Made by a program: the position numbers and the translations under genes | Shown: positions 44,296-60,165 of the stretch, piece by piece | Numbering within the stretch: position 1 is the first letter of the stretch | How the letters are laid out: each line of letters opens with the position of its first letter | Origin: Nigrospora sphaerica | Taxonomy: Eukaryota; Ascomycota; Sordariomycetes; Amphisphaeriales; Apiosporaceae | Reading direction: 5' to 3' | Length of the DNA: 64,000 nt | Assembly: GCA_018287875.1 (NCBI GenBank) | Contig: JAGVVL010000002.1 | Coordinates: forward strand, 4,464,001 to 4,528,000 | Notes under the pieces: model-generated | What the model was told of the DNA's origin: nothing | Databases searched by the model: none | Seen by the model: the letters and a program-made list of their open reading frames with translations, nothing else

Positions 44296-46512
44296 CTACA
44301 CGCCAGCGCCGCCCCGTCGCCGGTGCTTGCCGGGAAATTCCACCTCGGGATGGCACACACGGTAGTGCCGGGTAAGGGCGTCGGCCCGGCTGAATGTCTT
44401 CTCTTCGGTGCACAGGTTGCAGCGCACCTTTTGCTTGCGCGCGTTGTGAATCGTGTCTTCGTGACGCGTGAGATCGTAGGGCCGCGAGAAAACCGTCGCG
44501 CAAGGCTTGCCCGTGCTGGGATTGATGCGGTCGCACCGATGCGGGCCGGCCTGGCTGCCTACCAGCGTGTCCGGGATCCCGGGCGACGACGCCGCCGGCA
44601 CCGATGCCCGGACGCTGCTCAGCGTGTTGGTCTGTCTGTGGCCCTCGCGCTTGTGCTTCTGCAGGAGCGCAGGCGTTTCGAACCGTAGCGTGCATCCGTG
44701 ATACGTGCACGTGTATGTTCCACCATCCGCCGCGGTCCGCGCCGGCCGCGCAACCGACGCATCACTGCCCTCAGTCTCGGTAGAACCGACGCGCGAAAAC
44801 GTCGACGCTGACGGCGTCGCCTGCTGCTGTGCTTGTCGGGCTATGAAGGGGTACTGCTGCGGCAGCTGCACGTTAGAAGGCATGCTGAAGTTGAAAGCGT
44901 TCTGTAATGGCGCCGCCGCCGCCGCCGCCTGCATGTTCTGCATGCTCTGCATACTCTGCATGTTTTGCATGTTTTGCATATTTTGCATGTTTTGCATGTT
45001 CTGCATGTTCTGCATGTGCTGCACTGCCGACTGGCTGACGGCCGATTTGTCCAGATTGTCCAGGCCCATGTTGGTCTCGTGGGGAGGGAAGAGCGGGAAG
45101 TTGGATTCATCTGTGTCGTTAAATTCCAACATAGCATCCTTCGGAGAAATGGTGGTCGGAGTCCCCTGCTGCTGCGGTTGATGGTTGGCGTTGCGGGCCA
45201 AGTGCTGTCGCAGCGCCTCGGCGTCTTGCTCCTGTTTCCGCTTCTCGCGCAATTGCTGAGCCGAGTTCAACCGGATCTGCGTCTGTTGCTGTTGTGGTGC
45301 TTGCTGTTGCGGCTGCTGCGGCTGTGTCGGGCCTTGCGAGAAGTCCTGAAGACTGGGTGCCAGGGGCGAGCCATGCCGGAAGGGCGAGTTATTCCGGGTC
45401 CCCGCTGAGGTCGGTGATTGTACGGCACTCAAGTGCTGGCTGTTTGCCGCCTGTAACCTCTGCGCGAACAGGCCGTTACCAGGCGACATGGAGAGCTGTG
45501 ACTGGGCCGGTGGCGAGGCTGATGTTATGGTAAAATTCGGACTGTAGAGCTCGTCGCTGTAGATGTCCGTCATGGTGCGATCGAGCTTGGGCACATTTGG
45601 GTTGTTGGTATAGGCTAAATTGTCCCAGAACGCTGGTAAGTAGCTGTAGTCGACATCTTGGTCATGCGCCAGGAGGGGCGGCGAGTACGGAAGGACATAT
45701 GGGGGGGACGACGAGGCAATCTCGAAAGGCGGCTCACCATTTTTTCGCCTCCGGGCGCTGTCATCCTCGGACTCATGGAAGCACGGCGTAGCTGGTGAGT
45801 CACCGCCCACGATGGAACTTGCCACCGAGGTTGGATGTGACTTGGTGGCGGAGCCCGTCGAGCCGAGGTCAGGAGCCGGCAGTAAGCGCTTGGCTGTATT
45901 CTGCACCGGCCCCGGCATGTTTGGGAGGCCGTCGATCAAGGGCGCTGTGGTGTTGTGGTGCTGGTTGCCGTTGGCGCTGCTGGGTGTTGCCGGTATAGTC
46001 TGATAGGGAGCGTACAGAGTGTCGTTGAGGGTCATGGGCTTGCCCAGTGTGTAAGCGTAGTTGCCGTCACCACCCGCCGCGAGGTCGTTATAGCCATCGC
46101 CGGTCGAGTCGGCCACGGCGATGTGCGGGTTGGAGGTGTTGGGGTTGAAGGGCGAGGCGGGACCGTTGGAGCCGAGCGACGACAAGGACGACTCCCTCTG
46201 GTGCCCCAGGCGGCGCGCGGTGCGCGGCGTCTGCTGCTGCTGGGGCTGCATCATCCACGACTCGGTCGAAGGCATTAGGTCGGGCACCTGAGCGAGGCTC
46301 TGGCTCTGGCTGTGGTTGGGCGTCCTCGGCGGCACAGGAGCAAACAGGGCGTCCGAGTGCGAGAAGGGGTGACCGGCGTTGGGGTACTGCGACGAGGCGT
46401 CGAGGTCGTCAAGGTCGAAGGCGTGATGCGCCGGAGCGTGGTGGGCGGCAGTGTAGTGTTGGTGGTGAAAGGGAAGCTGGGTTCTCGAGTAATTATTATG
46501 AGCAAGCATCAT
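44296..46512 (-). CDS. C2H2 zinc-finger transcription factor, Rpn4-like
   Basis: An intron-free 738-residue nuclear regulator. The first 590 residues are low in structure, rich in Ser, Pro, Gln and Asn, with Gln runs (QPQQPQQQAPQQQQ) and a slippage-prone MQN repeat (residues about 498-528) followed by an alanine run. The zinc fingers are C-terminal: YTCTYHGC...HKREGH (about 599-623), HRCDRINPSTGKPC...RHEDTIH (about 655-690) and VRCNLC...RHYRVCH (696-721), then a basic tail. The middle motif, CATVFSRPYDLTRHEDTIH with FSRADALTRH, resembles Rpn4, which induces proteasome genes in yeasts. The link to proteasome control here is inference; another C2H2 family is possible. Start: two ATGs in a row, 46512 and 46509. 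Confidence 0.9.
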   Translation of the reverse strand: MMLAHNNYSRTQLPFHHQHYTAAHHAPAHHAFDLDDLDASSQYPNAGHPFSHSDALFAPVPPRTPNHSQSQSLAQVPDLMPSTESWMMQPQQQQTPRTARRLGHQRESSLSSLGSNGPASPFNPNTSNPHIAVADSTGDGYNDLAAGGDGNYAYTLGKPMTLNDTLYAPYQTIPATPSSANGNQHHNTTAPLIDGLPNMPGPVQNTAKRLLPAPDLGSTGSATKSHPTSVASSIVGGDSPATPCFHESEDDSARRRKNGEPPFEIASSSPPYVLPYSPPLLAHDQDVDYSYLPAFWDNLAYTNNPNVPKLDRTMTDIYSDELYSPNFTITSASPPAQSQLSMSPGNGLFAQRLQAANSQHLSAVQSPTSAGTRNNSPFRHGSPLAPSLQDFSQGPTQPQQPQQQAPQQQQTQIRLNSAQQLREKRKQEQDAEALRQHLARNANHQPQQQGTPTTISPKDAMLEFNDTDESNFPLFPPHETNMGLDNLDKSAVSQSAVQHMQNMQNMQNMQNMQNMQNMQSMQSMQNMQAAAAAAPLQNAFNFSMPSNVQLPQQYPFIARQAQQQATPSASTFSRVGSTETEGSDASVARPARTAADGGTYTCTYHGCTLRFETPALLQKHKREGHRQTNTLSSVRASVPAASSPGIPDTLVGSQAGPHRCDRINPSTGKPCATVFSRPYDLTRHEDTIHNARKQKVRCNLCTEEKTFSRADALTRHYRVCHPEVEFPGKHRRRGGAGV
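44929..45020 (-). repeat. In-frame 9-bp repeat coding (Met-Gln-Asn)n
   Basis: About ten tandem ATGCAGAAC-type units, some reading Met-Gln-Ser, lie within the zinc-finger gene, followed by GCG/GGC repeats coding six alanines. Length changes by multiples of nine would keep the frame. Confidence 0.9.
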
Positions 46513-49500
46513 CGTGCTGTCTCCGAGAGGTTGGAGCGTGTCGAATGTCAGTGTCGGAGTGGTGATCGTATAGGTGGTGACGGTGGGGGTGGGAAGATTT
46601 AGAAGTGGCGTGGCAAACGGTCGGCTTTATAATATGTAGGGTAGGTACCAGAGGAAGCGAACCTCCAGGGTCCATTCCAAGTCGAGAAGCGAGGAGGGAC
46701 AAACAGTACATGGGTACCCAGCGCAGGTTGCACAGAGGAAAGCGCTGCAGGGCTGCAAGGGTTTGGCTGCGCCCGGTCGGAGAGTCCCCTGTTTTCCAGG
46801 CCTCGCTAGGCGGCCGGTACGTGGGTACATCCCGCACTCCAGAGGGTGAGGTGCGTAAGTGCGTACTTTTTCGTAAGTACTTCCCTGATAAACCTGAACC
46901 CCTGCCTCCACCACCCCGCCCTCGGGCCTACACACACACACTCAACGCATACTGACAGACAGCCCTCCGGCTAGTGTGCTCTGCTTAAACTGAGGTAGGG
47001 AAACCCGGGCTCCCGACAAACATCCGCCCATCCAGTGCGTGGGCCACCCGTCATGGATGATGTAGCACGTCCCCTACTCTGAACACCTCTTTCCCAAATA
47101 CTGGTATGTGGTACGATTGTACGCCTAGGGTTACGTGGTGGTAGTGGATCACGCGAGCCCAGTGGGATTTCCCTTCGCCCACCCCTTAGGGAGAAAGGGT
47201 AGAAGCAGAGAAAAAATAGTCACCAGCCGACTGAGAATTGGCTTGGTCCTTGCCTGGCCTTTGCCTGATGGCACAGGGGCCTCCATCCGGACAGGAGCAA
47301 CCTGGGCGACGCAATGACCGGGCTTTGCAAACACCCCGGCATTGGGGACTTGAGGGCTCGCGAGGGTCTAGATTGGGAGGGGGATGGATGTAAGCGGTTT
47401 GCTCTAGTGGTTGGTTCTAGTGGGCACCCTGACCGACGAGCTATGTAATAGTGGGCCCTGACGGAGTTGGCTGCGCTAGCGTGATGGGAAGGTTTTTCGT
47501 ACCTAAGGTAGTTGTACCCGGAGCAGCAGGGTAAGTAATCTGTCCTATACGGTCTCCTTCTCGTGAGTGCCCGTTCACCATACACGTACTGATAAGAGGT
47601 ACGTAAGTGGTAAGGGGTACTATAACAACACGAGATTGATGAAAGAGGTAGCTACGTCGGCAAAGCTGGTAATGGGCGCTTTGGAAGGCCCCTCTTGCAG
47701 GCCCTCTTAACTGCCCTCCCATTATCATTCATGCTCTCTGCACTGCCTTTTTCTCTAGAAGACTGGCGTACCTACCAGTTACTTCTTGCCGGCGAAGGTG
47801 CACTGGATCCAGGGACTCCCCCCACCGTGTCCGTCCGCCTGCCCTTGGTGTCCTTGCCGTTTCTCTCTTTCGCTCCTGTGTGCGTTTGTCTGCGTAGTGT
47901 AAGTACTGTATGTACTTGAAACCGTGGGTGAGGTCATGCGGCCACGGCCTGTTTTTCCTGCATACTCTGACTGAATCTTCCAGCTGGGGCTTGTGATTGG
48001 GTTCAGCTTTCGTCCCCTTCGCCCTCCTCTCCCTCCCCCTCCTCACCCTGCCCCCTCCTCTTCCCCCACCCCTTTTACCCCCTTACCACCTGTAAGTAGT
48101 GGTATGTTCCAGGCAAAGCTAGGGGGCCCTCGGTCGTAGGTGTGCCGGGCCTCCAACCGTTAGGCCTCCTAGGGTAGGGACGGGATTTGTGGGCTAGTGC
48201 CCTTTGGGTGTCACTCATTCGATTAACTGATGATAATGGAATGCTTAGTAATGGATGTAAGAGGGTGAGAGCGTGCATACCCGAACAGTGATAGGTCGTT
48301 GGCCGGATGGGCAAGTACTTATTCACGTACGCGGCGGACGGCGCGTCAATGTATTCGTGTATCGTTTCTTTGGTACCCGCTCTTCTTAACGGCGCGAGAA
48401 GCTTCTGGTTCACGGGCTCGCCTTGGTGAGGTTGGGAGGTGGACATAGCTCCCTCCTTCGCTCTTTGCCTATAATAGTAGAGCTAGCTCATTTATTTTCA
48501 TCTCCTATCTCATTGGAAGATGGCCGGGCCTGCCCCAGCACAAGAGAAAAGAGAAGCTGCCCGTTCACGGACAGGGGGGCCAACCCGGATGCTACATAGG
48601 CAACGTGTAATGCAAGCTAAGCACACAAGACCCTGTATCCAGAGTATTATAAATGATTACGAGTCCCAACTTAGCTTCCCGAGTCGACTCCGAGGTGCCC
48701 CAGGTGCCTTGGTACTTGGCTTCGTCAGGTAAGAAGTAGGTTATGCCAATACGGTCCACGGAAAGAGTATGGGGTGCCCATCGTACCAGGAAAGCCCGGT
48801 ACTTTACCCACCTTACACACGACGCAGAAACGAACAGATGTCACAGCGGGCGGGCGGCATCACCCCCAAAGCCCAGGCCCAAGCCCAAGCCAGCCGATCA
48901 GTCAGGCCGGGTGACGTAATGTTCAGGGTCGCTGCATGGCGGCCGGTCCTCCGCGCCCGATTCCAGATTCGAGAACATCTCCACCCGCCCGACCCACCAC
49001 CGACCTAGCCCACTAAATTGATTCATCCATCCGCCCATGCGAGCCACAGATTCCCCCCAACCAGGATGCATGGATCGGTCTGGAAGATACGTACCGGCGA
49101 GGTCAGTCTCCAGGTGAGTGAAGTAGGTCGGTGCTACAGTAGGCAGGCACTAACTGCCTTGGGTCCGTAGTAGGTTCCAGATCCTCGAAACGATTGCACG
49201 TCAGCGAGATGACTGCCGCGATCGATGCGAGGGGACGGCACGCCCAGTGGGCATTGGGTACCTACCCTTAGGTACCTAGAGTGTGCTAATGGTGGGCGTG
49301 GTATGAGACGCAGTGTGGACGCCCTATCGGACTGCCCACCACCCACACCTACGCATTCATGTAACGTTCATTCGCATACCTCCCTCCCCGTTTTCCACCT
49401 TCTCTCTTCTCGCTCTACCTACAGGCACAACGTACTTGGGGGAACACTTGGTACGTATCCTCGGGCACTTGGCAAGGTTCGAGACGGAGTGGCCGCATAC

Positions 49501-51050
49501 GTCCATCGCCCTTCCCGCGACAGCGAAATGCGTCGCCATGGTGGTTAGCAGGTCCCTAGGAATGGTGCATGTCGTGGTAGCTGCTGGCATCGTGCGACGC
49601 TGACCATGCCATCCACGACAATCGGTCAGTTGGACCAGCTGCAGCCCATTCAATTCCTAACCAACGACTTTGGCCGGGCCAGCTGAATGGGCGCCGGGCG
49701 CCGAGGTACGAGAGGTCTTCGGGGCGCCTGCGGCAGCTTGCCAAGCCGCCTTCGCCGACAATCGCAGGCAGAGTTGGGGAAGGGAGGGGGAGCACTCGGT
49801 GCGAATGGAGGGAGCCCCGTCTGGTGAGTGCTCGCGGCTGCCCAATCGGTCGACTCAATTGCCCGGAGAGCGACGGAGTTACGAGCAGGGCGAAAAAGAA
49901 AAGGGAGAAAAAATCAAGGAGAGGGAAAAAGTCTGCAAGCCGCAAGCCGCATGCGGACATGACCAGTTTCGGGCAGTGTTCGCAACCCCTCCCGTCCGGG
50001 AATACAGGCAGCAGGCACGCACTCTACCGTGACCTACGCACACCACACGGTCCAGCCAGGTACAGCTTGCCTCATCTGACAGGAGAGGGGGGGATAGACG
50101 GGACGGGGGTATGCGTACTGCAGATAGACACCTGCATGCATCCTAGGGAGGGGGCATCCCGTTCTTGTTAGTCACACGTATAGCGCGCGTGGTCGGGTCT
50201 CGTCTCTTCGTATTCCCGCCGGTATCGACCGGGTGCCAGCGCCAGATCACCTTGTTCGTGGGACCACCCGGTGGGAAACCCCGCCGGGTTCCGCGTACGG
50301 TCCACTGCCATCTCATGGGTTGGCAGCCTTTGGGCGGCATGGCACGGCGTGGAGGCCTGCGAAGCGTTGGGTTTCGGCAGTGAGCGACGGGTGCGCCCCA
50401 GAGGCCGCTCGAAGATGCCAGAGCCGGGCCTGGCTGGACCTAGACCTCAGGTAGGTAGTAGTAGGTCTGTAGCGTGGAAGCCGTTTTTAGTCATCCGTGG
50501 CTTCATCACTTGGCGTGGTTGCACTGCCCCACGCCGCCACGCATCCAGCAGCACCCCTGTCCACCGACGCAAGCCACAACGGTAGCGCGTGCGAGCGTGG
50601 CGGCGTGGCTCCGCTATCGCGCCCTCGGCAATGCAGAAACGGCCGCGCGATGCAAATGCCAAATGCCATGCTGACTGGATGCTGCGTTCCTGGGCCGACA
50701 CGGGTGTCGGGACCGCAAACAAACCAGATGTCGATGCAACCAAGATTCCCACCCTGACAAATGTCTCCCATTGTCCAAGGAAACGCCAAGGTCCTTCTGC
50801 GGGGGACCCTTGGGGTGGCGGCGTGTCGTTCCCTTCCCACCCCCAGGCCAGCCAGTAGCGGCCATAGGGGACCGTCCGCGGACCGATGCGTTCATTGCTC
50901 ATCCAGCGCGAAAGCGAGCGTGAGCGGGACAACTGAGCCGCCGGCTGTCTGCCAAGGCCACACACACAGTTGACTCATCCGAGAGCAAACACGACCGTCG
51001 GCGATAGGGAACAGGCTTGCCCGTGCCGAGGGTGTCTGAGTGTGCGTGTG

Positions 51051-51121
<71 letters not shown>

Positions 51122-51124
51122 GTA

Positions 51125-51169
<45 letters not shown>

Positions 51170-54100
51170 AATGAATGCAGGGCAGCGTGATGGCTAACCG
51201 GCTGGCTCCCTCCGCCCCTAAGGAAGGACCGGGCCAGCCCTCCAACATGCCGATCCCCGGGCCCAAGATGCAGGCCGGGCGCGACAGCCCCGGAGAAGCA
51301 AGGCCTTGTACAACCCAAATAGAACTGCTTACAAACAGCCGCCCGGCCGGACACGGCGGCGAGGGGGCTGGAGGCCTGCATCTGTCTGCCAGACTGACTG
51401 TCTGAATGTGCTCTTGCGCGGTCGCCGGGCAGGTTGCGTAGCGAGGTACCCCCACCGGCAAGATCTGACTAGACAGGAGAAGGTAGTTGTAGGCGGTAGG
51501 CGAGGTGGGTTAGTTGATCGATGCCCTCTGTTCGCCCAGCGGGCACCGGAACCGGTCCCGGGCGATGCGGGCGCTGGTCGGGCGCTGTACAAGACACCAA
51601 GGGGTTGCCTCTGCCTCTCCCGACCTCTCCACTCCACTCCAGCCAACACAGGCTCACGGGAGACGGGAGCAATGCATTACCTTCCTTCCCTCACTAAGGT
51701 GCATACATACATGGAGGAAAGTACTTGCCCAAGGGCGCCGATGTACCTTAGCCCTCGACCGGCCAGCTGGCCGAGCAAGTACCGTCTTCTTCACAGGCCC
51801 GGAGCTATTTACGGCACCTCGCCAGGGGCATTTTAGCATTGCCGCGCCAGATAAGCCGTGGCCGTGACACGGCAGACACAAGCGCTAATGCACATCCATG
51901 ACCCACCTCCACATGCTGCGCCTCGGCCTTCCCGACCGCCGCTGCTCGGCCGAGGTTTTTCCTCCTTGCCACCCGGGGAAAACTCTATCCAGGAGGTACC
52001 ACCCAAGTATGAGGAAAGCGTCGAGGAAGACCAGATGCCGAATGCCCGTGTCTCCCAGCGTCGAGGTAGAGGCACCCGCCCTTGCAAATCCGAGCTGCGT
52101 GAGTCACCCGGCTAGACCCGGGTCTGTGGGCGGTACGCGCCTGACAACAGAACCTCTAACGGGCTGTGGTACCATGGAAATCCAATAGTAACAGCAAACC
52201 GGATATTCCATGAAATTGGGCCAATAAGCCAGTAGTGTGGCTGCTAAGCCTTCCTGATCAGCCAGTCGCTACTTAGCTATTGCTCTCGAGTACCTGGGAC
52301 ACTGCGGAGCACTCGGCCGTTAAGGTTCGTCGCTGGGGAGCACATCTGGAGCAAGGAATCCGGTGTCCGGCGCGTGAGCATGCCGCCGCATCTAGGACTC
52401 ACGATAGTACACGCGCCCTTTCACAGCAGCACCGTCGTCGTCTTCTCTGCCCTTGGCCAACACTGCCGGACCGCATATGCCCCGTCGGCCCTTTCTTTGA
52501 AACGGGGGAATCTAAGAGCCGGACAATCGCCAAGGGTGGCGCCCAGAAGTTACCAGATCCCGTGGTATGAAAGTCCAACTACCCATGGGTGTTTGTGGGG
52601 GTGTGGCTCCTTGATGCTTCACTGCTCGTGCCTCTGGGGGTACCATATTCGCCTGACCCATGGGTGCAGTTGGCCGCGTCGACGTAGTTCCTCTGGGTAC
52701 CCGTCAAACTGCATTCGCCCAGCACCTTATAAACGTCCGGGGGCCATACTCCTGTCCCAAGAGGGCTCGAGGCCTGCCTGCCTGATTTTTGCTTAGAATC
52801 CTTAGCAATGTACGCGTTCATTTATCACCATCATAGCAATCAGCTGTTCTGCCCGGGAGTTATTGGTCATTGTAGTCACGGCAGCAGATACCAGTTTTAC
52901 CACACAAACTCGGAGTAGACGGACGTACTGCGTTCCTCGCTTCCATGCTGAGTGCCGATGGGGGACACGAGATGGCTGTAGCTGGCGCGTCCAGGTCGAG
53001 TGGCTGCTGGGCCCGGAGAAGAATGATTGCCGAGTACTCAGTACGAGGACCCCAGCACACCTTTGCACTTCGTAGTCCCACGAGGAATATCCGACCACAT
53101 TTTGCAAAGCTTGAAATTCCTTGAACGATGTAGGTTGAGTAGAGTATGGTTTTTATATGCCGGCGGGCCTCTTGCGTCGCTTGTTCAGACATAACACGGC
53201 ACGATGGCGATGAGCATCCCCCGCCAGAGAAAAACAAGATAGCAACTCTCGCTCGTCCCACTCGCCGGTGCCACGGAGCTATACGGCTTGGCCTGCACGA
53301 CACAAGACCCTCCGAGAAACGCCAACTGGAAGAGGCAGGGGAATGGTCAGTGCCTAGAGGGACGCGAACGATGGGGCGGATGATCCCATTGAAAAGACCA
53401 CGGACCGATGCAGCTTTGCAGTCAAGACATAAAATGTTTATTGCATCGTCGTCGCAGTCGGAATGCCCCATGTCCCTACCAAGTATGCCACCTGATGTGA
53501 AGCAACACCGCCATCCTTGCAATACGGCGTACTACCTACCCAACGCGACGATTAGCGGGGCTGAGACTGGCGCGCCTGCCCTGACTATTTGTCCAGATAG
53601 GTGCTTCTCGAGGGTTTCACAGGCTGTAGCTTGTCGGAAGTACGTTGATTATTCCATGACTTATATGACGATGTTAGGCCCGCCTCAGAAGAAAGACGTA
53701 TACTGAACAACATATCGCTACTACGCACTGCGGGATAATGGGTTGCCGGATTCTACCGATGAGGACGGATGCCTGGGAAACTACCAAACACCCTGGGGGG
53801 GTAATGACTCTATGCCTATAAGAACATGTCCCAGACAATCGGGCTCTACTTCGAGTCCACAGGGCGTGGAATGTGGTGTCTTCCAGCCATTCTCACCGGT
53901 CGCGGGAATGAAACCGCCCACGGCACTGCCAGCGGCACTAATGAGACCATGTCACTGGACATATGAAGCTGGCATCAGGCGCCGTCGAAACACAGGTGCC
54001 GGCGCGCCTTCACGCAAGCGGGCGTGACATGAGCAACTGTACGTCAGGTCGGGACTGGTAGGCGGACTTGGAAGACGACCCTACGATTATCCCCTGGCAT

Positions 54101-55000
54101 GGAAACAAGGGAATCTCACGGAAGGCCGGCCGGCAAGGAATGGAATGCGATGCCAAAGGCTGTCACTCGGGGTGGCTCGCAGTATCCCGAACAGCCTCAC
54201 GGGCCTCCATTCGGCAGTACGAATACTTGGACTCTGTAGTGGTTCCGGGCGGCATGGGCTTCGGGACCCGTCTCAGAGGCCAAGATGAAGACGTCAACGC
54301 GGGCACCTGAGGTTTCAGGCCATCTGGATTGCTCGTACTGCGCGTTCGCTTTTCAAGCCTCCCGCCGCTGTCCGTACAGAATGGGGTTGGTATTCGGAGC
54401 TGGTGACTCGCTCGCCCATGGGACGTGAGGGGCATGAAGCAACACTCGCCACAACGAACACCAGACAGTCACGAGAGGCCTGCCAACCGACTTTCTGAAC
54501 ATGATGCTGAGCGTGCAAAGCGTGCGCTGATGTAGTCCTACACGTCTCCGGTACAGATGGGCCCCGTCCACGCCTGAACAGACCGGGGACAACACAGACC
54601 AGCTGAACACCGGGCGCGTCCGGCGCAGCCTCGCACACGACAGCCATTGTCTCCAGCTTCCCACCCTACGACACAAGACGGGCAAGACTTACCCTCCCTG
54701 GCGAACGTCGACACATGAGGCGTGAGAATTAGAACCGTTGTTTTTCTTCCCCAGTCCTTGAAGGACAGGCGGACAGATTGATTGATTGATTATGCCGCTC
54801 TCATGGGGCAAACCATGCATGTGGTGTAGTTGCAGAACCCCCAATTTCCCGTATGATACACATTGATCAGAACACCCGTAAAGCAGAACCCAAATCCCAT
54901 GACTCGTCATGACAAGCCGCCAATGTGCAAAACGTGCGCGGCCATCGCAAGAAACGACTTTCGTAACAACATAAACTCCAGAGAAACACAACCCGAGCGC
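46513..55000. other. 8.5-kb gene-poor stretch of normal GC content
   Basis: It includes the promoter of the zinc-finger gene on the left and the 3' region of H4 on the right. The longest frames (for example 220 codons at 52860-53522 minus and 189 at 50892-51461 minus) match nothing I recognise, overlap frames on the opposite strand, or run through microsatellites. I found no convincing chain of exons, tRNA or transposon. Many GGTACC, TACCTAGG and GTACGTAC palindromes are scattered through it. It is not AT-biased, so it is not RIP-degraded. Confidence 0.5.
51054..51168. repeat. Compound (CT)n-(TG)n microsatellite
   Basis: About 33 CT units at 51054-51119 are followed, after TGTATT, by about 21 TG units at 51127-51168. 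Confidence 0.98.
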
Positions 55001-57991
<2,991 letters not shown>

Positions 57992-58692
57992 GATGGGCAC
58001 GGCAGTGACGGTTTCATGATTTGCACAAAGGGACGGGGTTTGTGATGACACGGGTTCTTCAGGGTCAAAGGGATAATCATGGCGTTTGCGTTTGCGATGT
58101 TTTTACAGAGGCACACATTTTTTGCGCCCGCTCTTCAGATGAGAGCCATGGATTGATTGTACATCAGTAGCAAGCGGTGATGCCTTTGGGGCCGCGCAAT
58201 ACTGGACAAAGGAAATGTTATGAACCAGCGTCATTACTATTATTGCTGCTGCTGCTGCCGCCGCCGCCGCCGTCACTACCTGGCGCGCGTGTTGGTGACG
58301 GCGGCGAGTCGTGCGGGTTCTTCGGCTTCGTTTGCGATCGCGACGCGACGAGGATGGCGCGCCTTGCGAGGCCAGCCTGGAGACTGAGGGACGGACGCTT
58401 GCATGCGCTGGCTTGCACATACAGCGCGTCGCGTCGAGGTGCCCAGTGGGGTTGCCGGTGAAGTCGGGCGCGTCTGCATCTTGTGTTTGCGGGTCGGCGT
58501 GGCTTGGTATGGAATAGCCCGCTAGAGGCTCAAGACGGGAAAGACACGACGATGGTGGGTCACGGGCTTGTTGCGACGAGGGGCGTGGTTTACTGCCTGG
58601 TTGCGTGATTCCCTCTGCCGCCTACCCACATGGGTACATAGGTATGTAGGTTAAGTACCTCAACCGAAGCAGGACGGTCGGCCTTCCCACAT
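57992..58692. other. Intergenic region between H3 and the GST-kappa-like gene
   Basis: The 3' flanks of two converging genes. A short GCT/GCC trinucleotide run is at 58243-58275. Short frames here are unsupported. Confidence 0.5.
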
Positions 58693-59657
58693 TCACAGCA
58701 CCGATTTCCATCCGCCCTGGTGCGGCTTCTCGATGCCTAAGTGTTGCAGCACCTGGCCGAAGTGGTCGACGCCCCAGAAGCCCTGGCTTTCGCCGGCGCT
58801 GTTGGTGCAGACCATCCAGGGCAGCCCAAAGGCACCATCGGCAAAGGCGCGGTCCGTATTTTCCTTAAGCAGCGTCTTGCCCGTCGTGGCCGCCTCGGCG
58901 AGAACTGCGCGCCGACGAGGGGAGGGATGTGTCAGCGAGCCATTATCCGTAAACGCATGCATCTGTCCGACGCCACGTACCTTGACGGGCCAAGTCTTGG
59001 CCCAGTACGCGCTGCAGCACGGGCGTGAAAACATCGGGCCGCGCGACCTCGGCGTGCTTCACCCACATTTCGACGAACAGAGCCTCAAGGGCCTGCGCAA
59101 ACAGCGCCTGGTCGCGCGCCCACAGCGCACACAGCGCGCGCATCGTTGCCAGCGTGTTGGGCGGGAAGTTGACAGGCTGCTCCTCGCTCATGGGCACACC
59201 GAAGGCACGTGCCCAGCGAAGCCGCTCCTTTTCGATCCATTTGTCCTTGTCTGTGGCGGGTGAGCGCCCAGGTCGCGACCGCCGTGGGTTCCATGGGAAT
59301 ACCTACTCTTGATGCGGATGGGCGCCGTATTGCCGCACTGCGGACCCGAAAACGCGACGAGAAGCCCGTCAGCGACGTCGACGCAAGGGGGGCAAGGAAA
59401 CCGGGGCCGTATGTATCACTCTACCTACCGCGTGCATGAGGCCGCCCAGGAATATGGGCACGACCTGGACCTCGACGTTGCCGAAGGCGCCATCGTGCTG
59501 CACCCCCGCCCATGTCAGCACGTCTCTCTCGACCCGTCGATTGGGCTGCCCGTCCGGGATCCTCGGCCGTCACACAACATACCCGGAGAATGTGGAAGGC
59601 CTCGTACGCGAACGGGCTGACCACGTCCACGTAGAGCCTGACACTGGGTACCGTCAT
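58693..59657 (-). CDS. Kappa-class glutathione S-transferase / DsbA-like thioredoxin-fold protein
   Basis: Five exons, 59657-59583, 59497-59429, 59336-59306, 59250-58981 and 58904-58693, join to 657 nt, 218 residues, with GT-AG introns. The N-terminus VRLYVDVVSPFAYEAFHILR has the SPFAY motif that places the active-site serine of kappa transferases and related 2-hydroxychromene-2-carboxylate isomerases. The middle reads VVPIFLGGLMHACGNTAP and KDKWIEKERLRWARAFGVPM. The thioredoxin-fold end is GAFGLPWMVCTNSAGESQGF, then WGVDHFGQVLQHLG. In other organisms such proteins are mitochondrial or peroxisomal, but the end KSVL is not a clear targeting signal. The substrate is unknown. ATG 59657 starts directly before the first strand. 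Confidence 0.92.
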
Positions 59658-60082
59658 GGTCGGCAAAGCGAAGCGAATGGTACCGGCGACCCGAATCCAG
59701 GATGGGGCGGAAACAACTGTTGTTTATCGGGCCTGGAAAGCTATCAAGCAAAGTCGTGTACGCAGCTTTAGGCTCTTGGTACCATCGAAAAATCCGGAAT
59801 ACACTACGCGGATGGGCGAAACCTTGATACCTCGGGAGTAGGCAATCTCACCTATGCCGTCGATTGAGGTCGGGGGGTCGTGTTATGTGGAATGGGAGCG
59901 GACGGTGTTGGTACCAGGTGGGCGCCACTTTACCAAGGTTGCTTGTGCCTCGGCCGACTCCACTTTCGCCCATCATCCAGTGTCACGACACGACATCATG
60001 TACACCCACATGCACAACCATACACATACACATACACATACACGCATACACATCCGCACACATACGCCCACACCCACCCACC

Positions 60083-60165
<83 letters not shown>

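Noticed and set aside
44705..45408. Plus-strand frames of 158 and 147 codons with Cys- or His-rich repeats
   Set aside because: They are antisense readings of the Met-Gln-Asn repeat of the zinc-finger gene.
50892..51461. 189-codon minus-strand frame with RE and TH repeats
   Set aside because: It runs through the CT/TG microsatellite and is not protein-like outside it.
52860..53522. 220-codon minus-strand frame, the longest in the 8.5-kb gap
   Set aside because: No recognisable domain, and 186 overlapping open codons on the other strand. Retained only as part of the unexplained gap.
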